A stretch of 51,712 nt of DNA from Micromonospora sp. AMSO31t (GTDB lineage: Bacteria > Actinomycetota > Actinomycetes > Mycobacteriales > Micromonosporaceae): the NCBI RefSeq assembly GCF_008868175.1, contig NZ_WBKT01000025.1, forward strand, positions 1 to 51,712. The letters are read 5' to 3'. This document shows positions 1-7,817 of this stretch, one piece after another. Both the position numbers and the translations under genes were made by a program. The stretch's first letter is position 1. Each line of letters begins with the position of its first letter. A model generated the notes under the pieces. It saw nothing but the letters and a program-made list of their open reading frames with translations, made no database searches and was not told where the DNA came from.

Positions 1-72
1 TCCGCTCGACTTGCATGTGTTAAGCACGCCGCCAGCGTTCGTCCTGAGCCAGGATCAAACTCTCCAACAAAA
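1..72 (-). rRNA. rrs: 16S ribosomal RNA, 5' end (partial)
   Basis: Read on the minus strand, this stretch holds the universal 16S 5' sequence, including the 27F priming region (AGAGTTTGATCCTGGCTCAG) and then the conserved ACGAACGCTGGCGGCG block. Only about the first 70 nt are inside the window; the rest lies beyond base 1. The mature 5' end is placed near base 72 by analogy with other actinobacteria and could be off by several bases. Confidence 0.97.
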
Positions 73-191
73 ATCTTTGCTGAACAATCATCCTGACAAC
101 AAAAGTGTTGCCAAAGGAATCCCAACCGAATCAGACCAAAGCCTGACCAGTCCGGGGTATAAATCAATTTGGCACTGGCTTATCAAGCACC

Positions 192-213
192 CTGTTGAGT
201 TCTCAAAGAACAA
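192..213 (-). promoter_or_regulatory. rrn antitermination-like (boxA) element
   Basis: On the minus strand the leader reads TTGTTCTTTGAGAACTCAACAG. The TTTGAGAACTCAA core matches the conserved actinobacterial rRNA leader element regarded as part of the boxA/antitermination (NusB/NusE) signal. It contains a small GTTCT/AGAAC inverted repeat and is followed by the conserved leader segment that runs towards the 16S 5' end. Confidence 0.75.
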
Positions 214-268
214 CCACACACCAACCGGAACCCCGCACCAGCAGGACCCCGTCCGGGGCAACCTCTCT

Positions 269-297
269 AACTTACCCGGCCCGACTCTCGCTGTCAA
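269..297 (-). promoter_or_regulatory. proximal rrn promoter
   Basis: A -35 TTGACA (292-297) and a -10 TAAGTT (269-274) are separated by exactly 17 bp on the minus strand. The -35 is a perfect consensus. The transcript would start near base 262, about 190 nt before mature 16S. It is the strongest and nearest of three promoters with the same layout. Confidence 0.8.
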
Positions 298-441
298 CCT
301 CGTCTTCGAGGTGATCAACTTGGTTCGGTCCAACCCACGCTGACGCACGCCATATCCGGCGGTCGTTGCTGTCGTGGGTTCCGGCGGACCGGCCGATCGC
401 CGCTTTCGCGGCCACCCGCCCGGCTCCCTGCCGGCTTTCGA

Positions 442-470
442 ACTCTACCCGGTCGGCTTCGCGACCGCAA
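442..470 (-). promoter_or_regulatory. middle rrn promoter
   Basis: A -35 TTGCGG (465-470) and a -10 TAGAGT (442-447) are separated by 17 bp on the minus strand. The same spacing occurs in the proximal and distal promoters. The -35 is weaker than the proximal TTGACA. Confidence 0.6.
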
Positions 471-586
471 CCCCGTGTTCTCGGAGTGTCTCGCACCGCC
501 CGGATTCTCAGTCTGGCTCGGCGTCGCCGCCACCAGCCTGGCGCCCGTTCTCGGCCGGTTTGTCCGGCCTCCCGCGTGCAGAGAGA

Positions 587-615
587 AAGTTACGCCGGAG
601 GCTCCGAGAAGGCAA
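587..615 (-). promoter_or_regulatory. distal rrn promoter
   Basis: A -35 TTGCCT (610-615) and a -10 TAACTT (587-592) are separated by 17 bp on the minus strand. With the two downstream copies this gives the multi-promoter arrangement known for actinobacterial rrn operons. Confidence 0.6.
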
Positions 616-720
616 ATCAGTGATCGTCACTGTCCTTGGTGCGGCCGCGGGCACCCGAGCCGGCAGACGGCCCGGTTCGGGCGGGACCACCGCCGGCTCA
701 TCCGTGCCAGAGTGGTCGAC

Positions 721-948
721 ATGGATGACGTGTCGCGGTTCCCGGCGGAGACGCTCGCCGAGGAAGCCCTGCTCGGGCTCCTGCTGCCGTTCTGGCAGGT
801 GGTCATCGGCGCCTTCGTGCTCGCCGTCGTCCTGGCGTCGGTGGGACGTCTCGTCCGGCGTGGCCCCTCACGGATGACCACGGCGCTGCTCGTCACCGCA
901 GTGGCCATCGCCGGCTTCACGGTCGTCGGGGTGCTCCTGGAGGGCTGA
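721..948 (+). CDS. small two-TM membrane protein, unknown function
   Basis: This 75-residue protein starts at ATG 721. It has an acidic N-terminus (MDDVSRFPAE), a hydrophobic segment at about residues 24-40, a short basic loop (GRLVRRG, about 42-48) and a second hydrophobic segment at about 54-72. That predicts a small integral membrane protein with two helices. I recognise no family. There is no good ribosome binding site before the ATG; a GTG nine bases upstream (712) is an alternative start. It lies divergent from the rrn promoters and convergent with the nitrilase-family gene. Codon use is strongly G/C in third positions, which supports coding. Confidence 0.55.
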   Translation: MDDVSRFPAETLAEEALLGLLLPFWQVVIGAFVLAVVLASVGRLVRRGPSRMTTALLVTAVAIAGFTVVGVLLEG

Positions 949-966
949 CGCGGAGGGCGGGAGAAG

Positions 967-1764
967 TCAGAGCCGCCGGTTGGCGAGGCTCGGCAGCTCG
1001 ACACGGATCGTCCGCAGCCGGTCCCGGTCCAGGTCGGTGACGGCCACGCCCGGCCCGTCGGCGACCTGGGTGAGCACGGTCCCCCACGGGTCCACCACCA
1101 TGCTGCGCCCGAAGCAGGTCCGCCCCGGCTCGTGGTCACCGGTCTGGCCGGCGGCCGCCACGAAGCACTGGTTCTCGATGGCCCGGGCCCGGAGCAGCAC
1201 CTCCCAGTGGTCGCGCCCGGTGTGCATCATGAACGCGGCCGGCACCACGAGCAGCTCCGCGCCGCCGTCGACGGCCAGTTGCCGGTAGAGCTCGGGGAAC
1301 CGGAGGTCGTAGCAGATCGACAGGCCGACCCGGAGGCCCTCGACGTCGACCACCACGGGCTTCTCGCCCGGCGCCACGGTGGCGGACTCGTGATAGGACA
1401 CGCGGCCGGGAATCTGCACGTCGTACAGGTGGATCTTCCGGTAGCTGGCGGCGAGCGCGCCGTCGCGGTCGAAGACCAGCGACGTGTTCCAGGTGTGCTC
1501 GGGGTCCGGCCCGGCCTCGTGGAACGAGCCGGCGATCACCCACATGCCGAGCCGGCGGGCGGCATCGGCGAAGAACCGGCCCACCACCCCGTCGACCGGT
1601 TCGGCCGGCGGCATGTCGGCCGCGGGGCCGAGGTAGTCGACGTACTCCGGGAGAACGGCGAGATCCGCGCCGGCCGCCGCGGCCCTGCCCAGCAGGGCCT
1701 CCGCGGCGGCGAGGTTCGCGGTCCGGTCCGCACGGGTGTTGAGCTGACAGACGGCGACGCGCAT
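967..1764 (-). CDS. carbon-nitrogen hydrolase (nitrilase superfamily, Nit/omega-amidase-like)
   Basis: This 265-residue cytoplasmic enzyme of the nitrilase superfamily hydrolyses a carbon-nitrogen amide bond. The catalytic Glu-Lys-Cys triad is visible: E40 in VLPEY, K110 in YRKIHLYDV and C151 in SICYDLRFPE. The latter two signatures are closest to the Nit1/Nit2 branch, which includes deaminated-glutathione amidase and omega-amidase; the exact substrate cannot be read from sequence. Length is typical. The start is the ATG at 1764, and MRVAVCQLNT is a standard N-terminus for the family. It is followed on the same strand side by the EamA transporter gene, about 40 bp upstream, so the two may be cotranscribed. 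Confidence 0.88.
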   Translation of the reverse strand: MRVAVCQLNTRADRTANLAAAEALLGRAAAAGADLAVLPEYVDYLGPAADMPPAEPVDGVVGRFFADAARRLGMWVIAGSFHEAGPDPEHTWNTSLVFDRDGALAASYRKIHLYDVQIPGRVSYHESATVAPGEKPVVVDVEGLRVGLSICYDLRFPELYRQLAVDGGAELLVVPAAFMMHTGRDHWEVLLRARAIENQCFVAAAGQTGDHEPGRTCFGRSMVVDPWGTVLTQVADGPGVAVTDLDRDRLRTIRVELPSLANRRL

Positions 1765-1804
1765 GAGGCTCAGCGTACGGTCGGACGGCGGGCGGCGACA
1801 GGGC

Positions 1805-2638
1805 TCAGATGCTCGCCAGGACGAGCGCGCCGGCGGCGAAGCCGAGCCCGGCCAGTTGCACCGGGCGGAGCCGTTCCCGGTCGACCGCGAGCGCGAGCAG
1901 CACGGTGCTCGCCGGATAGAGCGCGGCGATGGCGGCCACCACGCTGAGGTGCCCCCGGCCGGCGGCGGCGAGGAACAGCGCGTTGGCCGCCGAGTCCAGC
2001 AGTCCGGCCGCCGCGGCCCAGCGGAGCACCCGCGGTTCGAGCCGCAGGCGTACGCCGGTGCGCCGGGCGAGCGCCAGGCCGAAGGCGATCGAGCTGACCC
2101 GTACCGCGGCCACCGGCCACATGCCGGCGCCCTCGTCCGCCTGACCGAGCAGCGCGAAGAAGATCCCGAAGAGCAGCCCGGCGGCGAGCGCCATGCCGAT
2201 CAGCCGGCCGGACACCCGGCCGGTGGCACCACCCTCCCCGAAGCTGACCAGCGCGATGGCCACGACGGCGAGCCCGGCGCCGGCCAGCGCGAGAGCGCCC
2301 GGCGAGTGGGCGGTGACCAGCCCGGCGACGATCGGCACGACCGCGGCGGTGATCGCGGTGACCGGGGCCACGACCGCCATCACGCCGCCGGCCAGGGCCT
2401 TGTAGAGCAGCATGACGCCGGCCGCCCCGGCCACGCCGGCGAGCAGCCCCCACGCCAGGTCGAGCGGGCCGGGCGTGCCCGGCACGATCAGCACGAGAGC
2501 GAGCAGCAGCGGGACGCTGAGCAGTTGCGACACCACGGTCACCGCGATCGGGTCGGCGTGCCGGGACGCCTTGCCGCCGGAGAAGTCGGCCGTGCCGAAC
2601 GCGACCGCGGAGACCGCCGCGAGCACAATGGGGAACAT
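1805..2638 (-). CDS. EamA/DMT-superfamily transporter
   Basis: This 277-residue integral membrane protein is almost entirely hydrophobic and has the repeated EamA architecture of about ten helices in two halves. The first half begins FPIVLAAVSAVAFGTADFSGGK and the second contains LLFGIFFALLG. Such proteins export or import small metabolites; the substrate is unknown. I prefer ATG 2638 over an in-frame ATG at 2656 because it removes a polar six-residue extension and leaves a 41-bp divergent control region. It is divergently arranged with an XRE-cupin regulator, a common pairing in which the regulator controls the exporter. Confidence 0.85.
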   Translation of the reverse strand: MFPIVLAAVSAVAFGTADFSGGKASRHADPIAVTVVSQLLSVPLLLALVLIVPGTPGPLDLAWGLLAGVAGAAGVMLLYKALAGGVMAVVAPVTAITAAVVPIVAGLVTAHSPGALALAGAGLAVVAIALVSFGEGGATGRVSGRLIGMALAAGLLFGIFFALLGQADEGAGMWPVAAVRVSSIAFGLALARRTGVRLRLEPRVLRWAAAAGLLDSAANALFLAAAGRGHLSVVAAIAALYPASTVLLALAVDRERLRPVQLAGLGFAAGALVLASI

Positions 2639-2651
2639 CAGGCAGTCGTAC

Positions 2652-2679
2652 CACAATATTGACCGTGAAGGATAGTGTG
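2652..2679. promoter_or_regulatory. imperfect dyad between transporter and XRE-cupin regulator
   Basis: Two 8-bp arms, CACAATAT (2652-2659) and ATAGTGTG (2672-2679), form an inverted repeat with one mismatch and a 12-bp spacer. It fills the short divergent interval between the transporter start (2638) and the regulator start (2680), so binding would affect both genes. It is a candidate operator for the adjacent HTH protein. The region is much more AT-rich than its surroundings. Confidence 0.5.
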
Positions 2680-3303
2680 ATGACCGACGCCGGAGCGCGG
2701 GTGGGCGCGGTGACCTCCGCGGTGGCCCGACAGGTACGCGAGCTGCGGGCCGCCCGCGGCTGGTCCTTCGAGGAGCTGGCCGGCCGCTCCGGGGTGAGCA
2801 AGGGCATGCTCGTGCAGATCGAGGGGGCGCGGACCAACCCGAGCGTCGGCACCCTCTGCCGGGTGGCCGACGCGTTCGGCGTCAACATCGCCCGGCTGCT
2901 GGAGCCGGTCGAGGAGAGCACCGTACGGGTCTCCCGGGCCGGCGACGCACCGGTGATGTGGCGGGGCGAGCACGGCGGCACAGCGCGGCTGCTCAGCGGG
3001 CTCGGCGAGCCGGACCTGGTCGAACTCTGGGACTGGCGGTTGGAGCCCGGGGAGGCCCACCACTCCCCCGACCATCCCCGCGGCACCCGGGAGGTGCTGC
3101 ACGTGCTGGCCGGGACCGTGACGGTCACCGTCGACGGCGTCGACCACGAGGTACGCGCCGGCGAGACCGTCGAGTTCCACGCCGACCGCGAGCACGGCTA
3201 CCGCGCCGCGGGCGACGAGCCGGCGCGGCTGGTGATGGTGGCGGTCACCCCGTCGGGCGAGTGGGACCGGCGGACCCGGTCACGCGGACCGCGCCCGAGC
3301 TGA
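2680..3303 (+). CDS. XRE-family transcriptional regulator with cupin sensor domain
   Basis: This 207-residue protein has an N-terminal XRE helix-turn-helix at about residues 13-70 (VRELRAARGWSFEELAGRSGVS then NPSVGTLCRVADAFGV) and a C-terminal cupin_2 barrel at about 120-190 (LEPGEAHHSPDHPRGTRE, LAGTVTVTVDG, AGETVEFHADREHGY). This is the classic small-molecule-sensing HTH-cupin architecture. The start chosen is ATG 2680, preceded at a good distance by GAAGGA; an upstream in-frame TTG at 2659 is less likely. It probably regulates the divergent EamA transporter and itself. The ligand is unknown. Confidence 0.88.
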   Translation: MTDAGARVGAVTSAVARQVRELRAARGWSFEELAGRSGVSKGMLVQIEGARTNPSVGTLCRVADAFGVNIARLLEPVEESTVRVSRAGDAPVMWRGEHGGTARLLSGLGEPDLVELWDWRLEPGEAHHSPDHPRGTREVLHVLAGTVTVTVDGVDHEVRAGETVEFHADREHGYRAAGDEPARLVMVAVTPSGEWDRRTRSRGPRPS

Positions 3304-3326
3304 CCCGGGCGCGGTCGCGGTGGCGG

Positions 3327-4622
3327 TCAGGCCGACTTCTCCTCGCGGTCCCGGCGGGCCCGCCGGCCGGTGAACTCGCGGGGCACGATCGTCGGGTTGA
3401 CGTTCTCCAGGACGACCTCGCGGGTGATCAGCACCCGGGCGGCGTCGGGGTTGCTCGGCACCTCGTACATCACGGAGAGCAGGACCTCTTCCATGATCGC
3501 CCGCAGGCCGCGGGCGCCGGTGCCGCGGAGCATGGCCTGGTCGGCGATGGCCTCCAGCGCGGGCTGCTCGAACTCCAGCTCGACGCCGTCCAGCTCGAAG
3601 AGGCGCTGATATTGCCGGACCAGGGCGTTGCGCGGCTCGGTGAGGATGCGGACCAGCGCGCTGCGGTCGAGACTGCGCACGTTGGTGATCACCGGAAGCC
3701 GGCCGATGAACTCGGGGATCAGCCCGAACTTGAGCATGTCCTCCGGCATGACCTGGCTGAAGATGTCGTCGGTCGACCGCTCCGACACCGACCGGAGCCG
3801 GGCGCCGAAGCCGGTGCCGCCGGAGCCCGTGCGGGCCTCGATGATCTGGTCGAGGCCGGCGAAGGCGCCACCGCAGATGAACAGCACGTTGGTGGTGTCG
3901 ATCTGGATGAACTCCTGGTGCGGGTGCTTGCGCCCGCCCTGCGGCGGCACGTTGGCCACCGTGCCTTCCAGCATCTTCAACAGCGCCTGCTGCACGCCCT
4001 CACCGGAGACGTCCCGCGTGATCGACGGGTTCTCCGACTTCCGGGCGATCTTGTCGACCTCGTCGATGTAGATGATCCCGGTCTCGGCGCGCTTGATGTC
4101 GTAGTCGGCGGCCTGGATCAGCTTGAGGAGGATGTTCTCCACGTCCTCGCCGACGTAGCCCGCCTCGGTGAGCGCCGTCGCGTCGGCGATCGCGAACGGG
4201 ACGTTCAGCATCCGGGCCAGCGTCTGCGCCAGGTGGGTCTTGCCACACCCGGTCGGGCCGAGCAGCAGGATGTTGGACTTGGCCAGCTCGACGCCGTCGC
4301 TGCCCGAACCCGGTGCGCCGGCCGCCTCGGCCTGGATCCGCTTGTAGTGGTTGTAGACCGCGACGGCGAGCGCCTTCTTGGCCTGCTCCTGGCCGACGAC
4401 GTAGTTGTCGAGGAACTGGCAGATCTCCATCGGCTTGGGAAGCTCTTCCCACTTCACCTCGCCGGACTCGGCCAGCTCCTCCTCGATGATCTCGTTGCAG
4501 AGATCGATGCACTCGTCGCAGATGTAGACCCCGGGGCCTGCAATGAGCTTCTTGACCTGCTTCTGCGACTTGCCACAGAAGGAGCACTTCAGTAGGTCGC
4601 CGCCGTCACCGATCCGTGCCAC
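3327..4622 (-). CDS. clpX: ATP-dependent Clp protease ATP-binding subunit ClpX
   Basis: This 431-residue AAA+ unfoldase recognises degradation tags and feeds substrates into ClpP. It has the N-terminal zinc-binding domain with C13, C16, C35 and C38, Walker A GPTGCGKT at 122-129, the GYVGED pore loop at 155-160, Walker B IIYIDEVD at 183-190 and the GGRKHPHQ loop. The translation is full length. The start is GTG 4622, preceded by a GGGAGA ribosome binding site. It follows clpP2 on the same strand with a 215-bp gap that contains inverted repeats, so it may have its own promoter as well as read-through. A TAACGT hexamer at 4741-4746 is a possible -10, but no good -35 is seen. Confidence 0.97.
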   Translation of the reverse strand: MARIGDGGDLLKCSFCGKSQKQVKKLIAGPGVYICDECIDLCNEIIEEELAESGEVKWEELPKPMEICQFLDNYVVGQEQAKKALAVAVYNHYKRIQAEAAGAPGSGSDGVELAKSNILLLGPTGCGKTHLAQTLARMLNVPFAIADATALTEAGYVGEDVENILLKLIQAADYDIKRAETGIIYIDEVDKIARKSENPSITRDVSGEGVQQALLKMLEGTVANVPPQGGRKHPHQEFIQIDTTNVLFICGGAFAGLDQIIEARTGSGGTGFGARLRSVSERSTDDIFSQVMPEDMLKFGLIPEFIGRLPVITNVRSLDRSALVRILTEPRNALVRQYQRLFELDGVELEFEQPALEAIADQAMLRGTGARGLRAIMEEVLLSVMYEVPSNPDAARVLITREVVLENVNPTIVPREFTGRRARRDREEKSA

Positions 4623-4752
4623 CTACGTTCTCCCTGCACTCGTCGGCCGGTGCGCCGGCCCCTGACCTGCGGGCGCCGCGCGCCCGTCCGTCCCCTCGTC
4701 CCACCTCGCCGGTCCGACCCAACGAAGCGGCACAGACCCGACGTTACCCGCT

Positions 4753-4770
4753 GTCGGAGGTTTCTCCGAC
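4753..4770 (-). terminator. hairpin in the clpP2-clpX gap
   Basis: A perfect 7-bp stem (GTCGGAG/CTCCGAC) with a GTTT loop lies between clpP2 and clpX. There is no U-tract on the minus strand, so it may only attenuate or help process the clpP transcript rather than stop it. Confidence 0.4.
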
Positions 4771-4789
4771 CCCCAAAACGGGTGTGTCA

Positions 4790-4823
4790 GAGGTCGGCCA
4801 GGAACGATATCCCGACCGACCTC
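4790..4823 (-). terminator. inverted repeat just downstream of clpP2
   Basis: An 8-bp perfect inverted repeat (GAGGTCGG at 4790-4797, CCGACCTC at 4816-4823) with an 18-nt loop begins 15 bp after the clpP2 stop on the minus strand. It is a candidate weak terminator or mRNA-stabilising hairpin for clpP1P2. Confidence 0.4.
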
Positions 4824-4837
4824 CGACCGCACACTGC

Positions 4838-5500
4838 TCAGCTGGCGGCGTGGGACGCCAGCAGACCCTTCTTGCGGCTGGTCAGGATGGTGTCGACCAG
4901 CCCGTACTCCTTGGACTCCTCGGCCGTCATGATCTTGTCACGGTCGATGTCCTTGCGGACCTGCTCGATGGGGCGGTTGCAGTGCCGGGACAGCATGTCC
5001 TCCAGCTGCGTCCGCATCCGCAGGATCTCCCGGGCCTGGATCTCGATGTCCGACCCCTGCCCGTAGCCGCCCTCGGTGGCCGGCTGGTGGATGATGATCC
5101 GGGAGTTGGGCAGCGCCATCCGCTTGCCCGGGGTGCCCGCCGAGAGCAGCACCGCCGCCGCGCTGGCCGCCTGGCCCAGGCAGACGGTCTGGATGTCCGG
5201 GCGGACGTACTGCATGGTGTCGTAGATCGCCGTCATGGCGGTGAACGAACCACCCGGCGAGTTGATGTACATGATGATGTCGCGGTCCGGGTCGGTGCCC
5301 TCCAGCGTCAGCAGCTGGGCCATCACGTCGTTGGCCGACGCGTCGTCCACCTGGACGCCGAGGAAGATGATCCGGTCCTCGAAGAGCTTGTTGTACGGGT
5401 TGGACTCCTTCATCCCGTACGACGTGCGCTCGACGAACGACGGCAGCACGTAGCGGTTGTGCACGGCCGCGAACTGGGGCGGCAGGCTCAGGTCGGTCAT
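4838..5500 (-). CDS. clpP2: ATP-dependent Clp protease proteolytic subunit ClpP2
   Basis: This 220-residue serine protease subunit forms the mixed ClpP1P2 tetradecamer typical of actinobacteria. The catalytic triad is S113 (GQAASAA), H138 (IIIHQP) and D188 (DIDRDK), at spacings that match E. coli ClpP after one inserted residue. The start ATG 5500 has a GGAG site. The gene begins 10 nt after the clpP1 stop, so the two are cotranscribed and probably coupled. The N-terminal extension of about 30 residues is usual for ClpP2. Confidence 0.96.
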   Translation of the reverse strand: MTDLSLPPQFAAVHNRYVLPSFVERTSYGMKESNPYNKLFEDRIIFLGVQVDDASANDVMAQLLTLEGTDPDRDIIMYINSPGGSFTAMTAIYDTMQYVRPDIQTVCLGQAASAAAVLLSAGTPGKRMALPNSRIIIHQPATEGGYGQGSDIEIQAREILRMRTQLEDMLSRHCNRPIEQVRKDIDRDKIMTAEESKEYGLVDTILTSRKKGLLASHAAS

Positions 5501-5510
5501 CGTCAGCTCC

Positions 5511-6152
5511 TCAGCTCAGGGTCCCGGCGCCATCCGGAACCTGGGCGGCCCCGATGATCACCTTGTCGATGAAGCCGTAGTCCATGGCCTCCTGGGCGGT
5601 GAACCAGCGGTCCCGGTCCGAGTCCGCCTCGATCTGCGCCTGGCTCTGGCCCGTGTGGTGGGCGACCCGCTCCTGGAACATCCGCTTCGTGTAGAGCATC
5701 TGCTCGGCCTGGATCGCGATGTCCGACGCGGTGCCGCCGAGGCCACCGGAGGGCTGGTGCATCATGATCCGCGCGTGCGGCAGGGCGTAGCGCTTGCCCT
5801 TGGTGCCCGCGCAGAGCAGGAGCTGGCCCATCGACGCGGCCATGCCCATGGCCACGGTCGACACGTCGTTGTCGATGAACTGCATGGTGTCGTAGATCGC
5901 CATGCCGGAGTAGACCGAGCCACCCGGCGAGTTGATCCAGAGGTTGATGTCGCGGTCCGGGTCCTCCGCCGCGAGCAGCAGGAGCTGCGCGCAGATGCGG
6001 TTGGCGACCTGGTCGGTCACCTCGCTGCCCAGGAAGATGATCCGCTCCTTGAGCAACCGGTTGTAGACCGAGTCGTCGAGGTTGCCAATGGAGTCGCCAC
6101 CACGGGCCTCGATCGCCCGGAGCGACTTCTTGGGGATGTGCATGTCGGTCAT
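5511..6152 (-). CDS. clpP1: ATP-dependent Clp protease proteolytic subunit ClpP1
   Basis: This 213-residue ClpP subunit is the partner of ClpP2 in the same operon. Its triad residues are S107 (GMAASMGQ), H132 (MMHQPSGG) and D181 (DSDRDR). The start ATG 6152 is followed by THE-free, Lys-rich [10 protein letters not shown]. Upstream lies a ClgR-type operator and a plausible -10, which fits the ClgR-dependent induction of clpP1P2 known in streptomycetes, corynebacteria and mycobacteria. Confidence 0.96.
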   Translation of the reverse strand: MTDMHIPKKSLRAIEARGGDSIGNLDDSVYNRLLKERIIFLGSEVTDQVANRICAQLLLLAAEDPDRDINLWINSPGGSVYSGMAIYDTMQFIDNDVSTVAMGMAASMGQLLLCAGTKGKRYALPHARIMMHQPSGGLGGTASDIAIQAEQMLYTKRMFQERVAHHTGQSQAQIEADSDRDRWFTAQEAMDYGFIDKVIIGAAQVPDGAGTLS

Positions 6153-6185
6153 GGCAGCCCTTCGCTCTCCGTACCGTCCTACCCG

Positions 6186-6243
6186 ACACTAACCGCTCAG
6201 CCGGGAGGCGTACTCCCGGTCGGGGCACTGTTCGCTCTCAGCG
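6186..6243 (-). promoter_or_regulatory. clpP1P2 promoter with ClgR-type operator
   Basis: On the minus strand 6243-6233 reads CGCTGAGAGCG, which fits every position of the ClgR core as I recall it from Corynebacterium (CGCYNANRGCG). The following AAC also fits the flank. A -10-like TAGTGT lies at 6186-6191; the operator centre would then be about 59 bp upstream of the start of transcription, a normal place for an activator. No good -35 is visible, consistent with activation. A perfect 7-bp hairpin (CCGGGAG/CTCCCGG, 6201-6219) lies between operator and -10. Confidence 0.6.
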
Positions 6244-6278
6244 CAGTCACCCTCTGGGCGTACCCGGAAAAGGGTTTC

Positions 6279-6313
6279 GGCCGCCGCCCGGCGCACAGCG
6301 CGGGACGGCGGCC
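6279..6313 (-). terminator. terminator of tig
   Basis: A GC-rich hairpin with arms GGCCGCCG-CCCG and CGGG-A-CGGCGGCC (12 paired bases, one bulge, 10-nt loop) lies 13 bp beyond the tig stop. On the minus strand it is followed by GAAACCCTTTT. It should separate tig from clpP1P2. Confidence 0.65.
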
Positions 6314-6325
6314 GACACCGGATGA

Positions 6326-7672
6326 TCAGTGCTGGTGGTCGTGCTCGGCCTCGTTCTGGGCCCGCAGCGCGTCGAGGGTGACCTCGTTGCCCGCCGAGTC
6401 CTTGATCTTGATCTTCTCCATCACGGCGGCGAGCGCCTTGCCCCGGCGGACGTCGCCGAAGACGGCCTGCGCGGCGCCGGAGCGGACCAGCTGGTCGTAG
6501 TACTGCTGCGGGGCCATCCCGGCACGCTGGGCGCGGTGGACGATCTCGTGACCGAACTCGTCGTCGGAGACCTGGACGTCCTCGGCGTCGGCCAGGGTGT
6601 CCAGCAGAAGCTGGATCTTGACGCCCTCGGTCGCGGCCTCGGTCAGCTCGGTGTCGATCTGCTCCTCGGTCTTCTCCTCCGCGGCGAGGTACTCCTCCAG
6701 GGAGGCGCCGATGCGCTCGAGCTGGTCGACCATCGCGGCCTTGCGGCTCTCGACCTCCTCCTTGACGACACCCTCGGGCGCCGGCACCTCGGCGGTGGCG
6801 ACCATCTGCTCCAGGGCCTTGTCCCGGGCGGCGTAGATCTGCTCGACCTGCTTGCCGCGGCTGACCCGCTCCCGCAGGTCGTTCCGCAGCTCCTCGATCG
6901 TGTCGAACTCGCTGGCCAGCTGGGCGAAGTCGTCGTTGAGCTCGGGAAGCTCCTTCTCCTTGACCGTGCGCACGGTCACCGCCACGTCGGCGTCCCGGCC
7001 GGCGTAGTCGCCGCCGACCAGCTGCGTGGAGAAGGTGGTGCTGTCGCCGGCGGCCAGGCCGACCAGCGCCTCGTCCAGGCCCGGCAGGAGCTGCTTGCTG
7101 CCGACCTCGTGCGAGATGTTGCTCGCCTGCCCGCCCGGCACGTCCTCGCCGTCGACGGTCGCGTTCAGGTCGATCTGGACGTAGTCGCCCTCCTGGGCGG
7201 CCCGCTCGACGGTCTTCAGCGTGGCGAACCGCTCGCGCAGGCTGTTGACCTGCTCGTCGATCTCGCTGTCGGCGATCTGGACCTCGTCGACGGTCACCTC
7301 GATGGTGGCCGGGTCCGGCAGGATGATCTCCGGACGAACGTCGACCTCGGCGGTGAAGTTGAGCGAGTCACCGTCGTTGAACTCGGTGATCTCAACCTCC
7401 GGGCGGCCGAGCGTCTTCAGGTCGTGCTCCCGGACCGCGGCCAGGATGTTCTGCGGGATGGCCTCCTGCACCGCCTCGTTGAGGACGGTGCCCCGGCCCA
7501 CCCGCTGGTCGATCACGGCGGAGGGAACCTTGCCCCGGCGGAAGCCGGGAACCTGGACCTGCTGGCCGATCTCCCGGTACGCCTTCCTGAGGCTCGGCTC
7601 GAGCTCGACGAACGGCACCTCGATGGCGAGCCGCACGCGCGTCGGGCTCAGAGTCTCGACGGTGCTCTTCAC
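6326..7672 (-). CDS. tig: trigger factor
   Basis: This 448-residue ribosome-associated chaperone acts on nascent chains. It has the N-terminal ribosome-binding domain with the signature GFRRGKVP (about residues 43-50), a central FKBP-type prolyl isomerase domain (about 155-245) and a C-terminal helical chaperone domain. The C-terminus ends in the His-rich EAEHDHQH. The start is GTG 7672 with an AAGGAGT site six bases upstream. A TACACT hexamer at 7726-7731 is a possible -10, about 55 bp before the start, without a clear -35. The tig-clpP1-clpP2-clpX order is the normal actinobacterial proteostasis cluster. Confidence 0.96.
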   Translation of the reverse strand: MKSTVETLSPTRVRLAIEVPFVELEPSLRKAYREIGQQVQVPGFRRGKVPSAVIDQRVGRGTVLNEAVQEAIPQNILAAVREHDLKTLGRPEVEITEFNDGDSLNFTAEVDVRPEIILPDPATIEVTVDEVQIADSEIDEQVNSLRERFATLKTVERAAQEGDYVQIDLNATVDGEDVPGGQASNISHEVGSKQLLPGLDEALVGLAAGDSTTFSTQLVGGDYAGRDADVAVTVRTVKEKELPELNDDFAQLASEFDTIEELRNDLRERVSRGKQVEQIYAARDKALEQMVATAEVPAPEGVVKEEVESRKAAMVDQLERIGASLEEYLAAEEKTEEQIDTELTEAATEGVKIQLLLDTLADAEDVQVSDDEFGHEIVHRAQRAGMAPQQYYDQLVRSGAAQAVFGDVRRGKALAAVMEKIKIKDSAGNEVTLDALRAQNEAEHDHQH

Positions 7673-7817
7673 AGGCGTACTCCTTGACGGATCTCAGTTG
7701 AGTCTGGGCGTGTTTGCGCGCATCGAGTGTAGGCGAGCCGGCCTGCGGCATCGGCAGCGCCCGGGTACCGCCCGGAAAAAGTCGGCGGTTCCCGGACGAC
7801 CCGGTCGCGAACGACAG

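Larger units (their letters stand above)
73..720 (-). other. rrn leader and promoter region, no coding gene
   Basis: This 648-nt stretch without a supported gene lies upstream of the 16S gene. Bases 73-262 are the transcribed leader, clearly more AT-rich than the flanking DNA, and contain the antitermination-like motif. Bases 263-615 hold three spaced minus-strand promoters, listed separately. A short perfect hairpin (CCTCG/CGAGG, 298-311) sits just upstream of the proximal -35 box. I see nothing recognisable in 616-720. Open frames that cross the region have no ribosome binding site and no family resemblance. Confidence 0.8.

Noticed and set aside
140..188. A possible fourth rrn promoter (TTGATA followed by TTATAC on the minus strand)
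   Set aside because: It lies inside the transcribed leader, in a segment that looks like the conserved processing region; the -10 does not fit TANNNT at the right spacing.
11..343. Open frames across the 16S start and rrn leader
   Set aside because: The sequence is rRNA and leader RNA; the frames are not coding.
6329..7687. A 452-codon plus-strand frame opposite tig
   Set aside because: Shadow of tig; the Leu/Asp/Gly-rich translation has no domain and no ribosome binding site.
7776..7817. An intrinsic terminator after tRNA-Pro
   Set aside because: There is a run of five T on the minus strand, but the preceding stem is only four base pairs, so the call is too weak.
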